DNA of 64,000 nucleotides from Selaginella moellendorffii (taxonomy: Eukaryota > Streptophyta > Lycopodiopsida > Selaginellales > Selaginellaceae). The notes below the pieces were generated by a model. The model ran no database searches. It had not been told where the DNA came from and saw nothing but the letters and a program-made list of their open reading frames with translations. Position numbers and translations under genes: made by a program. Shown in pieces: positions 9,543-21,224 of the stretch (positions are counted from its first letter, which is position 1; every line of letters starts with the position of its first letter). The stretch lies in NCBI RefSeq assembly GCF_000143415.4, contig NW_003314298.1, positions 437,561 to 501,560 on the forward strand. The letters run 5' to 3'.

Positions 9543-12500
9543 ATGAGTTTCAGCGAGTACTATTCAATGAGATTGGGGAACTAGTCTCGTTGCATACGCA
9601 GAGATAAAAACGATGATCCGAGTGGGTACACGTTTGGGTGCAAAGACTTCGCAATCGTTCCTTGGGTATGGATTCGGTTACCTTCTTGTACCGTAATTAT
9701 GTGAGCTTACTCTTGGGCTCATAAGATGGATTTGAGTTGTTCCAGTAGCACGAGTTTGCGCTTGGGCTTGTGAGTGAGGCACATTAGCAACTCGAGGTTA
9801 CGCTTTGAGTTGGCAGGATTAATGTTAGCCTATTGGTGGTTCCATGAGTTGTTCCATGTACCGTGGGTGAAAGTAAACTTTCCCTGAGTTTGCTATGAGT
9901 GGCAAATAGGCTGGTCCGTAGCTGTTTAGCATGGCACTAGTGGATCCTTCCTAGGTATGATTATAAGTGGATCAATCAAGACTATAGGGAATAGTCTATT
10001 GGTTCAAGTAATCATTGCCGTGCTCTCTCATAAACTTTTCTTGGATTGAACTGAAGGCAGTGCGAAAGCAAGCTTGAGGTTTGGTCAAAAGATGAGACCG
10101 AAAAGAGAGTCATCGGGGACGGAGGATCAAATACGTAAATCATTTTCTCTTCTTGGAGAGATGATTTGCAACGAGGTGTTAACTCATTGCTTGTGTTCAC
10201 ATCATGCAATCAAGAGTCCCTATCTTGACGCATGTTGGAGATGGTGGTCTTACAATGGTGAGTTGTGGGATGGATAGTGGTGAAATGCTAACCATTTTGT
10301 CTAAGCTTGCTATTGGAAGACTTGGGTTGCAATGCTCAATTCTTTTCCGGGGAACCTTGCTATTGCTCCTTGAGTAGCTTGGTGTTGGATTAGTGTTGAG
10401 TTTGGTCGGAAAGAGAGTGGCATGAGCTTGTCCGTGTTGTGAACAAAAGTTAGTGGTGTTGGGTGTCGTAAACCTCTATTGGTGGAGTGTGGCATTTATG
10501 TTGCATTTTGTCGAATCGAGTTGGCATTTGATACTCACATAAACGTTTGAAGTAATGACATAGGCATTGCTCATTGTGTTACTCAATTGATGATCAAGTC
10601 ATTGTGATGCTTATATCATATCCATGTGATAAAGAGCAATGTGTTTACGAAGTTGCTTGGGTAAATGATGATCAACCCCAAAGTGGTTGATGGAGAAGCT
10701 AGTCTACTTGCACAAAGTAGCATTGTAGTAGCTTTGACTGGATTCTCAATGGTGGTCCATTATGCTAAGCTTATGTTGGTACCTTGTTTCCTTGAGGGTT
10801 TGCCCATAAGGTGTTGGGAATGGGTTGTAGCATTCATTTGCTATAGCTTGTCTGTTGATCCGTTAGCACTTGGAGTAGATTATTGGATGGAGAAGGTGTG
10901 AGGTGGATGCATTGACATCGCTAGCACTTGTGTTAGTGGAAGTGACATTGTTGATTCAAGTGATGAGGAATTTTCCTTAGAGCTTGATTTTCCATGTCAT
11001 TTTTCTTGTTAGTGTTTTGGCTTCACATTGGATCTTGAAGGTGATTGAAGAAGAGTGTTAGTGCAATATGGATATCCGAAGATGTGGTCTTCGTGATCAA
11101 GCCTTGGATGTTCATTTTGCACTTTGCGGATGTCGGTGTTGGATATCGGAAAATGGGCAAAGATGTTCGATGCTTAAGCATGCTATTGGGTCATAAGAAT
11201 CTGTGTTAAGGTGAACCTATGTGAAGTTGTTTGTAGGATGAAGTTGGTTGAGTCGTGAAAGTTTGCATTCCTGGACTGAGAGTCATTCTTTCTCTAGGAT
11301 GGAAAGTTTTCCACAAATTTTCTTAGGCTTTTTCAATGGCTGATCTATCGGTCACTTTGCTCGAAAACCATTCCGTTTTCGTAAGCCAGTACAAACTAGT
11401 GAAGGGGTTGAGTTGACTTCAGTTAACTTAGACCTTGATAGGTAGTTTGTATAATGCGGCCCGAAAGGGATGCTGACTTTTGAGGCTAAAACAATTGAGT
11501 TGGATAGAGTCTAGAGTTGATATCAAAAAGTGGCCGTTGCACTTTTCTCAGAAAGGTGACCCTTGTACCTTTCTTTTGTAGCGTTATGCTTGGTGGCAGG
11601 TTGCACCTTGCATTATGTTAGACTCTATGAGAGTAGTGAGCTCTCACTGATCTTGACTTGGTCTTGGTGGCCATGCGCCTTGGCTGAGGATGGTGATGTC
11701 CAATTTAGTTGTTTGAGGTTGCGATGTTGGTACCCGTACTATAGCTTTGTCTATGAGGAGGTTGTGTACCAATATGAGTCCATGTCATGGTCTTCACTTT
11801 AGTTTTGACTGAGTGTTGATCATGCATAGCTAGCCTCTTTAAGGCATGTTCAGAGCTATTGACTAAATGCATTAGTGAGCTTATTGCGGTTGAGTTGGAT
11901 TCGAGTGGTCATTTAGTTTGTGCTTGTCTATGAACTTTTATCTCGTACCTGGGGTATTATGTTCATGTTGGACAAGTATGTGACTTGATGATATGAGTTG
12001 GTGTTTGGGTCTTGTGAACGCAAGTTGAAGAGTGATTGTTAGTTGCTTTGCGACTAGTGATTACTTGTAGACTTCATCAAGGACAGTTGACACTTGCTTT
12101 GCTCGATGATGATTTAGCAGTGATGGGCTTGCTTTACCGGATGGTGTTGCGGAGGATCGTGTCGTTAGACTTGCATAGGTTTTCTATGTTAGTATATCGA
12201 TTCTATCTCTGTCGATATCATTTGGTTACGTTTAGTCCGTGGTGTTGGATTTCATTGAGTCTTGGATGTGGTGATTCACTCTTTGATGAAATGTTATCTG
12301 TAACTGAGTATTGCTGAAGGATTGGTCTCAGATACTAAGTATAGTATCTTCGACTTTGGTTAGCTTGGTTGCTGGAAAGCTCCGAGTGGTGATTCACTCT
12401 TGCTTTCTTCTAGCTTTGTCCTGATGTTGATGGCATTGAAGTAATGCCTTGTCATTGATATTGTTGATATTGAGATCTGAGTGAAATGAGATGTCTCTCT

Positions 12501-14499
12501 GTAGGATTGATATTGAGTTTCATTAGTTCTGATAAAAATAGTGTTGATGATTTGGCTTTAGCTTTGTGTTGTTGGCATTCATGCATTTGCTAGTTAGCAA
12601 CTGTGTTGACGTTCAAACGAACTGAGTGGCAAGTTGAGTTAGTTGTGTTCTAGACGAGATTATTTAGTAGAAGGTTGAGCTTTAGCTTTTCCTTGAAAAG
12701 TGATTTAGTCGTGGACTATGCTAACTCTACGAGAAGAAGAGTTAGTGATCGATATTAGAATGTTGAGTCCTTGCTGGATTTGAGTTCGGAATATAGCAAT
12801 CATTAATGATTCTTTTTGAGCTTGTTATGAAGTGAGTTACGTCTTGCTATAGATGGATTCATGGAGGATCGTTTGATGATCACTTGTTAAGCATAGCTTC
12901 GTTATGCTTAGCTTTTGGATTGATGCAGAAATGCTCTTCATTAGCTTTGGCATTATGAAGTTTTTGGCTTATGGATGTGTTGAGGAAGATATTGTGGGTT
13001 GCACCATGATTTCTTCTTTAGCATTGAAGTTAGCTTCTATAAGACTCGTGATCATTATTAGGCAAGACTTAGTTATAGGCTTCTTCGAGCTTTTGGTTCT
13101 TGAGTTTTGTGCTCATTGTTCCATTTGTTTGAAGTTGTTGGGGGAAGGCATTTTGGCTCATTAGCTTTGATTGAAGTTAGTTTTTGCATCTGGCAATCAT
13201 TGGTGATGATTGACTATCATCTAGGGTAGTTGATTGTCCTTATCACAAGTTTTGCTTGATTATTGTTGGTTTGGAATTATTTGCTATTCTTCGGGATGGT
13301 AGATTCTTTCTTCAACGATGATTATACATCACTACATTGATGGGCTAATTGACGATCTTTCATGATAGTTGGTTGTTCTCTTTGATGGCTTTTGGCTTTT
13401 TGCAATACCACATGTTCTTTGTGGTTTGCTCTGGATTGGTCTCTTGGGTTTAAGACATCAGTAGGATGTTGCTAACACTTGCTTAGGCAACTTGAGTTCC
13501 TTGGTATTGTTGGCTGGGATCTATTCAGATTGGCTTTTGTGATAGTTAGCAGGCATGAGTGTTTGTTGGTCTTCCCACATTCATTCTCTTCTGTTGATTA
13601 TTGCTCGAGTTAGTTTTGATAAATTTGGATGTTATTTCCTTTGGGTGATACATTCGCGAGCATTGTGCTTGTTAGTCAATGATACTTTGTGTTCTTTGAG
13701 TTCTCTCTCGTAAGTTGTTGGGTTACTATCTGCTATCTTCGGTAGTTAAGTTTTATCATTGCGTTTACTTGATGATATACTTGCTATTGAATTTTGTTGG
13801 ATGGTGCATCCTATGTTTTCCAATGATAGTGATCTTGGTGGTTCCTATACTGTAATACTAGTTTATCGGATGATAACTTACTTGGAATACTTTTGTGTTC
13901 TAATCTAAGCTTTATTCCCTGATAATTAAATCTCTAAAATATCATTGTCTATGACTTTGATATAGTCCATATATTAATCTTTGAGTTTGGGCCAGTATAG
14001 GCAGACTGGCTTCGGCACTTCGTGTGCATGCTGAAATCTCTAGTCATGGGGTAGCTACTGTCGACTGGTCACATAACCCGCCTCTCTGTCGATGTTCCTT
14101 ATTCCGTTGAAAGGGCGTGACCGTGTAAACAACTCTAAACTGCCTGTTGACAGTAGTCTATCTAAACCTTACCGACGGGTTTGGTTTCTTTGCTCAGGAG
14201 GGTTGGGGCCTCTGGCTTCTCTCTCTATGTCTCTGCGGGCAGGGCATATCACACTTTTGTAGCTGGGTGACACCCAGAGCAGCAAGGGTGGCTGACTCCG
14301 TTGGTCATTTCCTTGTCGGTGACGGCCGGAAGGTGTCTGAGCTGGTAGCGCATCCGCGTTAGACAAAGAGGTTGCTCCCTAACTCATTTAAGTTGGTGCA
14401 TTTCTCACATAGTGTGAGTACCGTGAACTTTTTCGAGAGTTGTTTCCTTGGCGGTATTCTAGACTGGAGTGTGCATCGACGAGGACGTTGATCTTCCCC
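9543..14499 (+). other. Non-coding interior of the young family A element
   Basis: About 5 kb with no credible gene on either strand. Positions from about 10205 to 13640 are homologous to 4923-8380, and 9767 to about 10800 to 22437-23455. The sequence has a strand bias with many short T/G-rich words (TTGAGTT, TGTTGG). Any open frames are short, lack family motifs and are interrupted in the older copies. Confidence 0.75.
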
Positions 14500-14512
14500 A
14501 AGGGGGGGAGAG
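14500..14512 (+). other. Polypurine tract
   Basis: AAGGGGGGGAGAG directly abuts the TG of the 3' LTR, the expected place for the plus-strand primer of an LTR element. The older copy has AAAAAGGGGAGAG at the same place (16498-16510). Confidence 0.88.
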
Positions 14513-15646
14513 TGTCGCGAATGTGACTTTGGGTATCGAAAGTTACCTGACGACTAGTCCTTTCGGATATTCTTCCCTTACTGCCACGACGGCAGGAGGT
14601 CGGTATTGCTGGACCCTTTATCAGTCCCTCTTGTGCTAGTGGAGTTAACTGGGCATTTCGAGTGTACTTAGACCGGACGAGCATAAGGACGGAATTCCTA
14701 CGTGTTATTAGCTAAGCATACTTAGCCCGGTAAGGAGTTCCCGTCTCGTTATGTCTTGCACTGGCTAGTGACAAGAACCCTCGCGTATTGAGATTGGTCC
14801 CTCAATATCGCTACATGATAGCTTACCGTGTCTGCCAAACACCCTCGCTATCATGCCCTTTGTGTTAGTCTCATTTTGGTCCTAAATGCTATTTATGGAA
14901 AGTGTCCAGATTTGCTCATTTGGCATATCTATGGAATGTAGAGATCGTCCTGAACACAATGGTGTTCGTCCCGTGTCCAAATTCGCAATCTAAAGACATT
15001 CCATATTTAGTAAGTTTCGAGCTTGTCCCAGAGACTAACTCCTGATACTAAGGGAGGCTTGGGGTGAAAGCCCAAAGCGTGTGTTCCTCAAGGGGGGGGG
15101 GGCTATGGGGGGTTCCAAATGTATAGTAGGGATAGTGGGTAGGTCGGGCATGGCCGACCAACCTGAGGCATAGTCTAGCTCCCGCTTGCGTGCCTGTCCT
15201 TGTTTTGCGTCCGGCTTGGGTCTAAGCCCAAGTTCCATTCCATGCTAGTTGGTGGAGTACCCATATCCTCGCGTTAGGCCACCGGTATGCCGAAATAGCG
15301 CCAGACTCTGTTTGGCTCCGTTTTGCGTGCTGGTCCTGGCATTGGGATGCTGGTTGCTCTAGGACTGTTTCAAGTCGCTCCGGGCCCCTGTCCCTTCGCT
15401 CCTTGGGCTATATGCTCGGGAGTTGCTCCGTGGTCCGGTTTCATCACTCCTTGGCGTCACGCTTGGGAGTTTGGCACCGTTCCTTCGTTCAGTGGCCCAA
15501 GGCCCTGAACCTCGGGTTCCTATGGACACGTGGTATGTGACACATGGCATCTGTCACGTGGCACAAAGAGGGTTTAGGTTCCGCTTCGTGGTGTTATCCT
15601 ATGGTAAATCACCATAGGATAAAGGGTCAAAACCACGTGCGCTACA
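14513..15646 (+). repeat. 3' LTR of the young family A element
   Basis: 1134 bp, beginning TGTCGCGAAT and ending GCGCTACA, followed by the GCAAT duplication. It is nearly identical to 8381-9528 apart from the changes listed for the element. Confidence 0.95.
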
Positions 15647-15651
15647 GCAAT
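15647..15651. repeat. Target site duplication GCAAT (right)
   Basis: This pairs with 8376-8380. Removing the young element plus one GCAAT rejoins the older copy in line with the young element's own interior near 13640. Confidence 0.93.
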
Positions 15652-16510
15652 ACATTCGTGAGTATTTTTCTTGTCACATTGATCATATTTTACGTTCTTT
15701 GAGCTATCTTTTGTAAGTTGTTTTGCATGTTATCTACAATCTTTGATAATTACGTTTTATCATTGAGTTTCCTTGATGATACATTGGCTATTGGTTAGAT
15801 AGTAAATCCTATGTTTTCCAACTATGCTGATTTTGGTGGTTCCTATACATTAATACTCATTTATCAGATGATAACTTACTTGGAATACTTTTGTGTTCTA
15901 ACCTAAGATTTATTCATTGATAATTAAGTTTTTAAGATATCATTGTCTATGACTTTGATATTCTCCATCTATTGATCTTTGAATTTGGGCCAATATAGGC
16001 AGATTGGCTTTAGCACTTCGTGTGTATAGTGAAATCTTTAGTGATGGGGTAGCTTTTGTAAACTGGTCACATCACCTACCTCTTTGTTGATGTTCTTTAT
16101 TCCATTAAAAAGGGCATGATCGTGTAAACAATTTTAACTACCTATTTACAATAATCTTTCTAAACCTTACAGATGGGTTTGGTTTCTTTGCTTAGGAGGG
16201 TTGGGGCCTCTAGCTTCTCTCTCTATATTTTTGTGGGCAGGGGCATATCACACTTTTATAAGCAGGGTAACACCTAGAGTAGCAAGGGTGGCTAACTCCG
16301 TTGGCCATTTCCTTGTTAGTGATGGCCGGAACGTGTCTGAGTTGGAAGTGCATCTGCATTAGACAAAGAGGTTACCCTAACTTATTTAAGTTGGTGCATT
16401 TCTCACATAGTGTGATCATCGTGAACTTTTTTTGGAGTGGTTTCCTTGGCGGTGGTCTAGACTGGAGTATGTATTGACAAGGATATTGATCTTCCCTAAA
16501 AAGGGGAGAG

Positions 16511-17595
16511 TGTTGCAAATGTGACTTCGGGTATCGAAAGTTATCTATCGGCTATTCTTTCCTTACTACTACGATGGCAGGAGGTTGTTATTGCTAGACC
16601 CGTTATCAGTCTCTGCCTAAGCTAGTTGAGAAACTAATCTTCACATATGCACTTGACTAGATGAGTATAAGAATGGAATTCCTAAGTGCTATTAGTCAAG
16701 CATACTTGACTTGGTTAAAGAAACTCATTCATTGACTTACACTTGCTAGTGTTGGGAACCCCTGTGATATTGAGCTTGGTCCCTCAATATTCGCTAAATG
16801 ATAGCTTACCGTGTTTGCCAAACACCCTCGCTATTATGCCTTTTATGTTAGTCTCATTCTAGTTGCAAATACTATTTATGGAAAGTGTCTAAATTTGCTC
16901 ATTTGGCATATTTACGGAATGCAAAGATTGTCTTGAACACAATGGTGTTCATGTCGTGTCCAAATTTGAAATCAAAGAACATTCTATATATAGTAAGTTT
17001 TGAACTTATCCCAAAGACTAACTCCTGATACTAAGGGAGGCTTGGGGTGAAAGCCCAAAGGGTATATTCGTCAAACGGGGGGGGGGGTAGTAGGGATAAT
17101 GGGTAGGTTAGCCATGGCCGACCAACCTTAAGCATAGTCTAGCTCCCACTTGCATATTTATCTTTATTCTGCGACTGGCTTGGGTTTAAGCCCAAGTTTT
17201 ATACCATGCTAGTTAGTGGAGTACCATATCCTCGTATTAGACCACCAGTATGCTGAAATAGCACTAGACTCCGTTTGGCTTCATTTTGTGTGCTAGTTCT
17301 AGCATTGGGATGCTGGATACTCTAGGACTATTCCAAGTCACTCTGTGCTTCTATCCCTTGGCTCCTTGAGCTATATGCTCAGGAGTTGTTCTGTGATCTA
17401 GTGCCATTGCTCCTTGGCTTCATGCTTGGGAGTTTGGCACTGTTCTTTCGTTCAGTGGCCCAAGGCCCTAAAACTCGGGTTTTGCACCATAGTCCTTTGA
17501 ACATGTGGCATGTGACATGTGGCATATGGAGGGTTTAGGTTCCACTCTTATGGTAAATCACCATAGGATAAAGGATAAAAACCACATCCGCTACA
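16511..17595 (+). repeat. Decayed 3' LTR of the older family A element
   Basis: TGTTGCAAATGTGACTTCGG... to ...CCGCTACA, 1085 bp, clearly homologous to the young LTRs but with many transitions and small deletions. The G-boxes are lost. The AAATC-loop hairpin near its end (about 17545-17575) is partly kept: TATGGT pairs with ACCATA. Confidence 0.88.
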
Positions 17596-18713
17596 AGAGC
17601 GAAGGAACCAGAGCATGAAAAGACTCTCAAACATAAAGCCTATGGAGCGAAAGAATAGGATTATGGAGTGACATAGAAACAATCCTAAAGCATTCAACAT
17701 CTTAATGGCAGAACCAACATAAAAAACAAGATAAATGAAATTTAACACTACTTTAGCATATTTGTGGTCTAACGCAAGGATATGAGTACCTCATCAGTTA
17801 GTATGGTATTGAGCTTGGGTTAAACCCAAGCCAATCACAAAACAAGGACAGGTATGCAAGCAAGAGTTATATTATGTTTTATGTTGGTTGGCCATGCTTG
17901 ATCTACCCACTATCTCTATTATACATTTAGAACCACAACTTTTGTATGGCCATTGGTAGCCATGCCAAAATCTGCTTCTCTAGTCACTCTCTCTAGGTTT
18001 GGGCTCACTTAGTTTCACTAATATTATCTTTCATGTTCTTAAAACCACTTAATTATTGATAAAAATCCATAATTGTGCCATGGGAGGGGCATCTTCCTCC
18101 CCACCTCCTGTTCTTACAAAGTTGCTATTTCATAGTTAAGTTATGGCTCTTTATCCTCTTCTTGCATACTTGAGCCCCAATTAAGGTAACAGATCCAACA
18201 AATAGGTGTGACAAGCAACTTCTCCAACTTTAATATTATATAACAAGAGTTAAAATTAATAAAAGAAATTTTAGGCTCCCATAATAATAAAACTTCATAC
18301 ACATTCTTTTATATAAAATCTTGAAAAGATGTCATATCTCACATTTAGAATTTATTTAACAAAAACAAGAGTTAGTATTAAACACTATGATTTTCTAAGG
18401 TATATGGAAAATATATCTTTTTTACTTTGTATATAAATATGAGAAAATAATAAGAAATTATTGAAAATATTGTAAAATTCTAATATCAAAACTATCTCCC
18501 AAAACTGTCAAATAAAGGAAGGTACAATTTAAGCATATACATGGCCTGACCAACTGTATTAATTAGGATGTAATGAAACAACACAAGTTATAAAGCCAAA
18601 ATATAGAGAAGAACAACACAATAAAGTGTGGAATCAAATTGGGTTATTTGTATGCCAAATAAAAAAAAATTGGAAATTTATTTATTTCTTTTATTTATAA
18701 ATGATTAATTGAT
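17596..18713. other. AT-rich spacer with an inverted family A LTR scrap
   Basis: Positions about 17815-17945 are the reverse complement of the LTR segment that reads GGGCATGGCCGACCAACC in the young copy, including the TATAGTAG module. The rest is AT-rich and I see no gene in it. Confidence 0.6.
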
Positions 18714-19007
18714 TTATTTAGAACCAGGAGGAGATAAAAACTCATTAGGAGGAGGTAAATCTTTCTTAGGAGGAGATAAAGGATCTGATGAAGGTGGTGA
18801 AATTTTCCCAATATTTGGATAAAGATTAGTGTCCATATAGGGATCATTCTGGCAAACTCCATAAAAACATACAAGTTTACTTTTACATTCATCATTTGAA
18901 TTACATAATTCTCTAAAATCTTTTAATGTTGCACCCTTTACTGTATATATTAAAACTGATACAAAAATAAGAAGTAAAATGATAGAGTAAAGACTTTTCT
19001 TTGCCAT
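18714..19007 (-). CDS. Small secreted cysteine-containing peptide
   Basis: A 97-codon single-exon frame. It begins MAKKSLYSIILLLIFVSV, a textbook signal peptide (basic N-terminus, long Leu/Ile core) with likely cleavage near residue 25-28. The mature part has four cysteines spaced C-x5-C-x5-C-x4-C at residues about 37-54 and a tail rich in Pro, Ser, Asp and Lys with repeated SPP/PPP motifs. Two disulfides in the secretory path and apoplastic delivery are inferred. An upstream in-frame ATG at 19043 would hide the signal sequence, so I prefer the start at 19007. A frameshifted paralogue lies upstream at 19411-19700, which supports this being a gene. It could be a signalling or defence peptide, but I cannot assign a family. 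Confidence 0.6.
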   Translation of the reverse strand: MAKKSLYSIILLLIFVSVLIYTVKGATLKDFRELCNSNDECKSKLVCFYGVCQNDPYMDTNLYPNIGKISPPSSDPLSPPKKDLPPPNEFLSPPGSK

Positions 19008-19299
19008 GAATACTGATAAGAATTTATAGAAGAAGTAATACAATAGGTAGAGAAAACTACTTGATTTAAATACTCTAAAATATTAATATAATATGAGATA
19101 TTACACAATGTTTAGCTTTTGTCCTTACAAATATGATAGTTACAAAGTAATTAAAACAAAAGACAACAAATAATACAACTAATATACTTTATAACTTTAC
19201 TAGTTATAGTGTGCCACCTATATATCTTCCTTTATACTATCTTTCTCTAGATTTAACCTTATTTATTTTACCATATTGTCTTCCATGCTATTCATGAGA

Positions 19300-19322
19300 G
19301 GGTTTAGGTTTAGGGTTTAGGT
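19300..19322. repeat. Short interstitial telomere-like repeat
   Basis: About three units of the plant telomere repeat (TTTAGGG with one TTTAGG) lie between the two peptide gene copies. It is too short to mark a former chromosome end and may simply be a telo-box-like motif. Confidence 0.5.
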
Positions 19323-19410
19323 TGTGGAGTCAAACTAGGTTATTGGTGTGCCAAACAATATAAAAAATGGAAATTTATTTACTTCTTTTATTTATAAATG
19401 ATTTATTGAT

Positions 19411-19700
19411 TTATTTAGAACCAACAGGAGATAAAAGCTCATTAGGAGGAGGTAAATCTTCCTCAGGAGGAGGTAAAAGATCTAGAAAAGGTGATTGAAT
19501 TTTCCCAATATTGAACAAAGATTAGTATTCATATTGAAATCATCCTTGTAAATTCCATCAAAGCATGCAAGTTTACCCTTACATTCAGCATGTGAACTAT
19601 ATGATTCTCCACATTTTTTTAATGGTGCACTTTTTACTATATATTAAAACTAATACAAAAATAAGAAGTAAATGGTAGAGTAAAGATTTTTTCTTGCCAT
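19411..19700 (-). pseudogene. Decayed tandem copy of the secreted peptide gene
   Basis: Sequence and flanks match 18714-19007, including the ATG context, the signal-peptide core, the ATTAAAAAA segment and the Pro/Ser tail. Loss of one T in the signal-peptide region shifts the frame to a stop after about 16 codons, and further indels follow. The 3' flank (GGAAATTTATTTA...) is also duplicated, so the whole unit of about 700 bp was copied in tandem. Confidence 0.75.
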
Positions 19701-21224
19701 AAATACAAATAAGGATACAAATGAAGAAAAGTAATACAATAGGAAAATAAAATTACTTGACTTAGATACCACCAAAATATCAATAAAATATAATTTATTG
19801 AACAATGTTTAGCTTTTGTCCTTACCAATATAATACATACAAAGTAATTAAAAACAAAAGAACAACTAATATAATTAATATACTCCACAATTATGGTATG
19901 CCATTTATCTCCCTTTCCACTCACTCTCTTTTTATTTGGGGTTATTCGATCTTATTGACATTCTTTTCAACACTCATTTAACAATATTTAATTGGCCTAG
20001 TAGAAAATAATTTAATTTGCACCTTAAATCCTAAACCCTAAACACACTATTCCTACTATATATTTGGAACTCGTTATGCTTGTCCTTATGTATATTAGGC
20101 CTCACTCTACTATTGCATCTATTTAATTTCACTATGTTGGGGTTGAATATTTTATTTGGATTCACTACCCTTGTCTTCACTTCACAATCCATATCACTGC
20201 ATTGTGGGATCTAGGACTTTACATCTTTAGGGGCTTTTTATATCTCTAAGAAACTATAGGCACCATACAAATGGAGATCAAGTGAGGGCAATGTACTTGC
20301 ATTGATCTCACAATTGACTCAAATTCCTCATATCATTAGGCACAGTCATATGGGAGAGACAAAGGTAGGGACTATGGATAAGGTACAAAGTTCACAACCA
20401 CTAAGGATTGGGAACATGCATTTGTGGGGTGAGTGACACGAATTTGAGTTGCACAAAATTGGACTCTTGTTCCTTTGATCTAGACCATACAAAACTAGAT
20501 TTTAGTTCCATTGATCCCTCATCTACTCCATCATTAGAGCTAAACTTTTATTTGTCCCTTTTACCTCCTCCAAAAAATAAGGAAAAGTTTAAAGTGTAAG
20601 TGAAAAGAGCATTAAAAATGTAATTTTTAGCAACTATCAAGGCAAAAAAAAGGGAAATAAAGAGAAAGAAATATGCCTAAAGCTTGAAGAACAAGGGGAA
20701 TTTTATTATAAAATACTTCAACCACCACAAAATAAGTAAAAAATTCACACTGTTCAACATCCTTAATACACAACTCAATATTTGAGACGAGACAATCAAT
20801 AGAAAAATCCACTTTTAAAGGAACATATAAACTCCTTAATAGCAATGATAAAATAAAGAATTTTGATGATACTCATAATTAGGGATATGCACTCTACCTC
20901 AAACTCTGGCAAAAGCAAATCAACCCTTGGAACAAAAGAACACTTAACACTAAACTTAATTAAAGACTCCAACAATGAAATGAAAGTAAGATTCTTATCT
21001 TCATGCATATACTCAACTTCTAGATTAATATGAGGACATAAAACACTCAACACATACACTAGACTAAGATTAAAAATCATAAGAGGCACAAATTGTCAAT
21101 ATAAAATGGCAAAGCACCGAGAACAAGAGAAGCTATGTAATTATATCCTACAGAAGCTCATATCACCAAAATTTTAATCTAGTGAGGATATAGCCACAAA
21201 ACATTGTTGGGTGATAACAACTAT
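19701..21224. other. AT-rich intergenic sequence
   Basis: I find no gene. A fragment near 20045-20065 echoes the TACTATA...TTTGGAACTC module of the LTRs. Two overlapping minus frames at about 20627-21089 (Leu/Ile/Phe-rich) lack a start context or family signal and lie in AT-rich sequence. Confidence 0.4.

Larger units (their letters stand above)
8381..15646 (+). mobile_element. Young non-coding LTR retrotransposon (family A)
   Basis: This is a complete 7.3-kb element: two nearly identical LTRs (1148 and 1134 bp), a primer binding site, a purine tract and a GCAAT target duplication. The LTRs differ by only about three substitutions, one base in a poly-G tract and a 13-bp tandem duplication in the left copy, so insertion was recent. 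The 5-kb interior (9529-14512) contains no gag, protease, RT, RNase H or integrase; the longest open frames are under 100 codons. It resembles a large retrotransposon derivative (LARD) that would need proteins from another element. It sits inside an older copy of the same family. Confidence 0.92.
4923..17595 (+). mobile_element. Older family A LTR retroelement, 5'-truncated, split by a younger copy
   Basis: Positions 4923-8380 align with the internal region of the young element from about 10205 onward, with extensive transitions (C to T and G to A). The copy resumes at 15652 after the insertion and ends in a decayed 3' LTR (16511-17595). Its 5' LTR and primer site are absent; the left edge meets a family B LTR. 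No gag or pol frame survives or can be recognised. The heavy transition load suggests long exposure to cytosine methylation. Confidence 0.8.

Noticed and set aside
10665-13164. Hydrophobic short frames in the family A interior
   Set aside because: T/G-rich sequence gives Leu/Val-rich frames by composition. They are under 100 codons and not kept in the older copies.
14388-14684. 98-codon frame crossing the 3' LTR start
   Set aside because: Its last part duplicates a frame in the 5' LTR (8298-8552). It is LTR sequence, not a gene.
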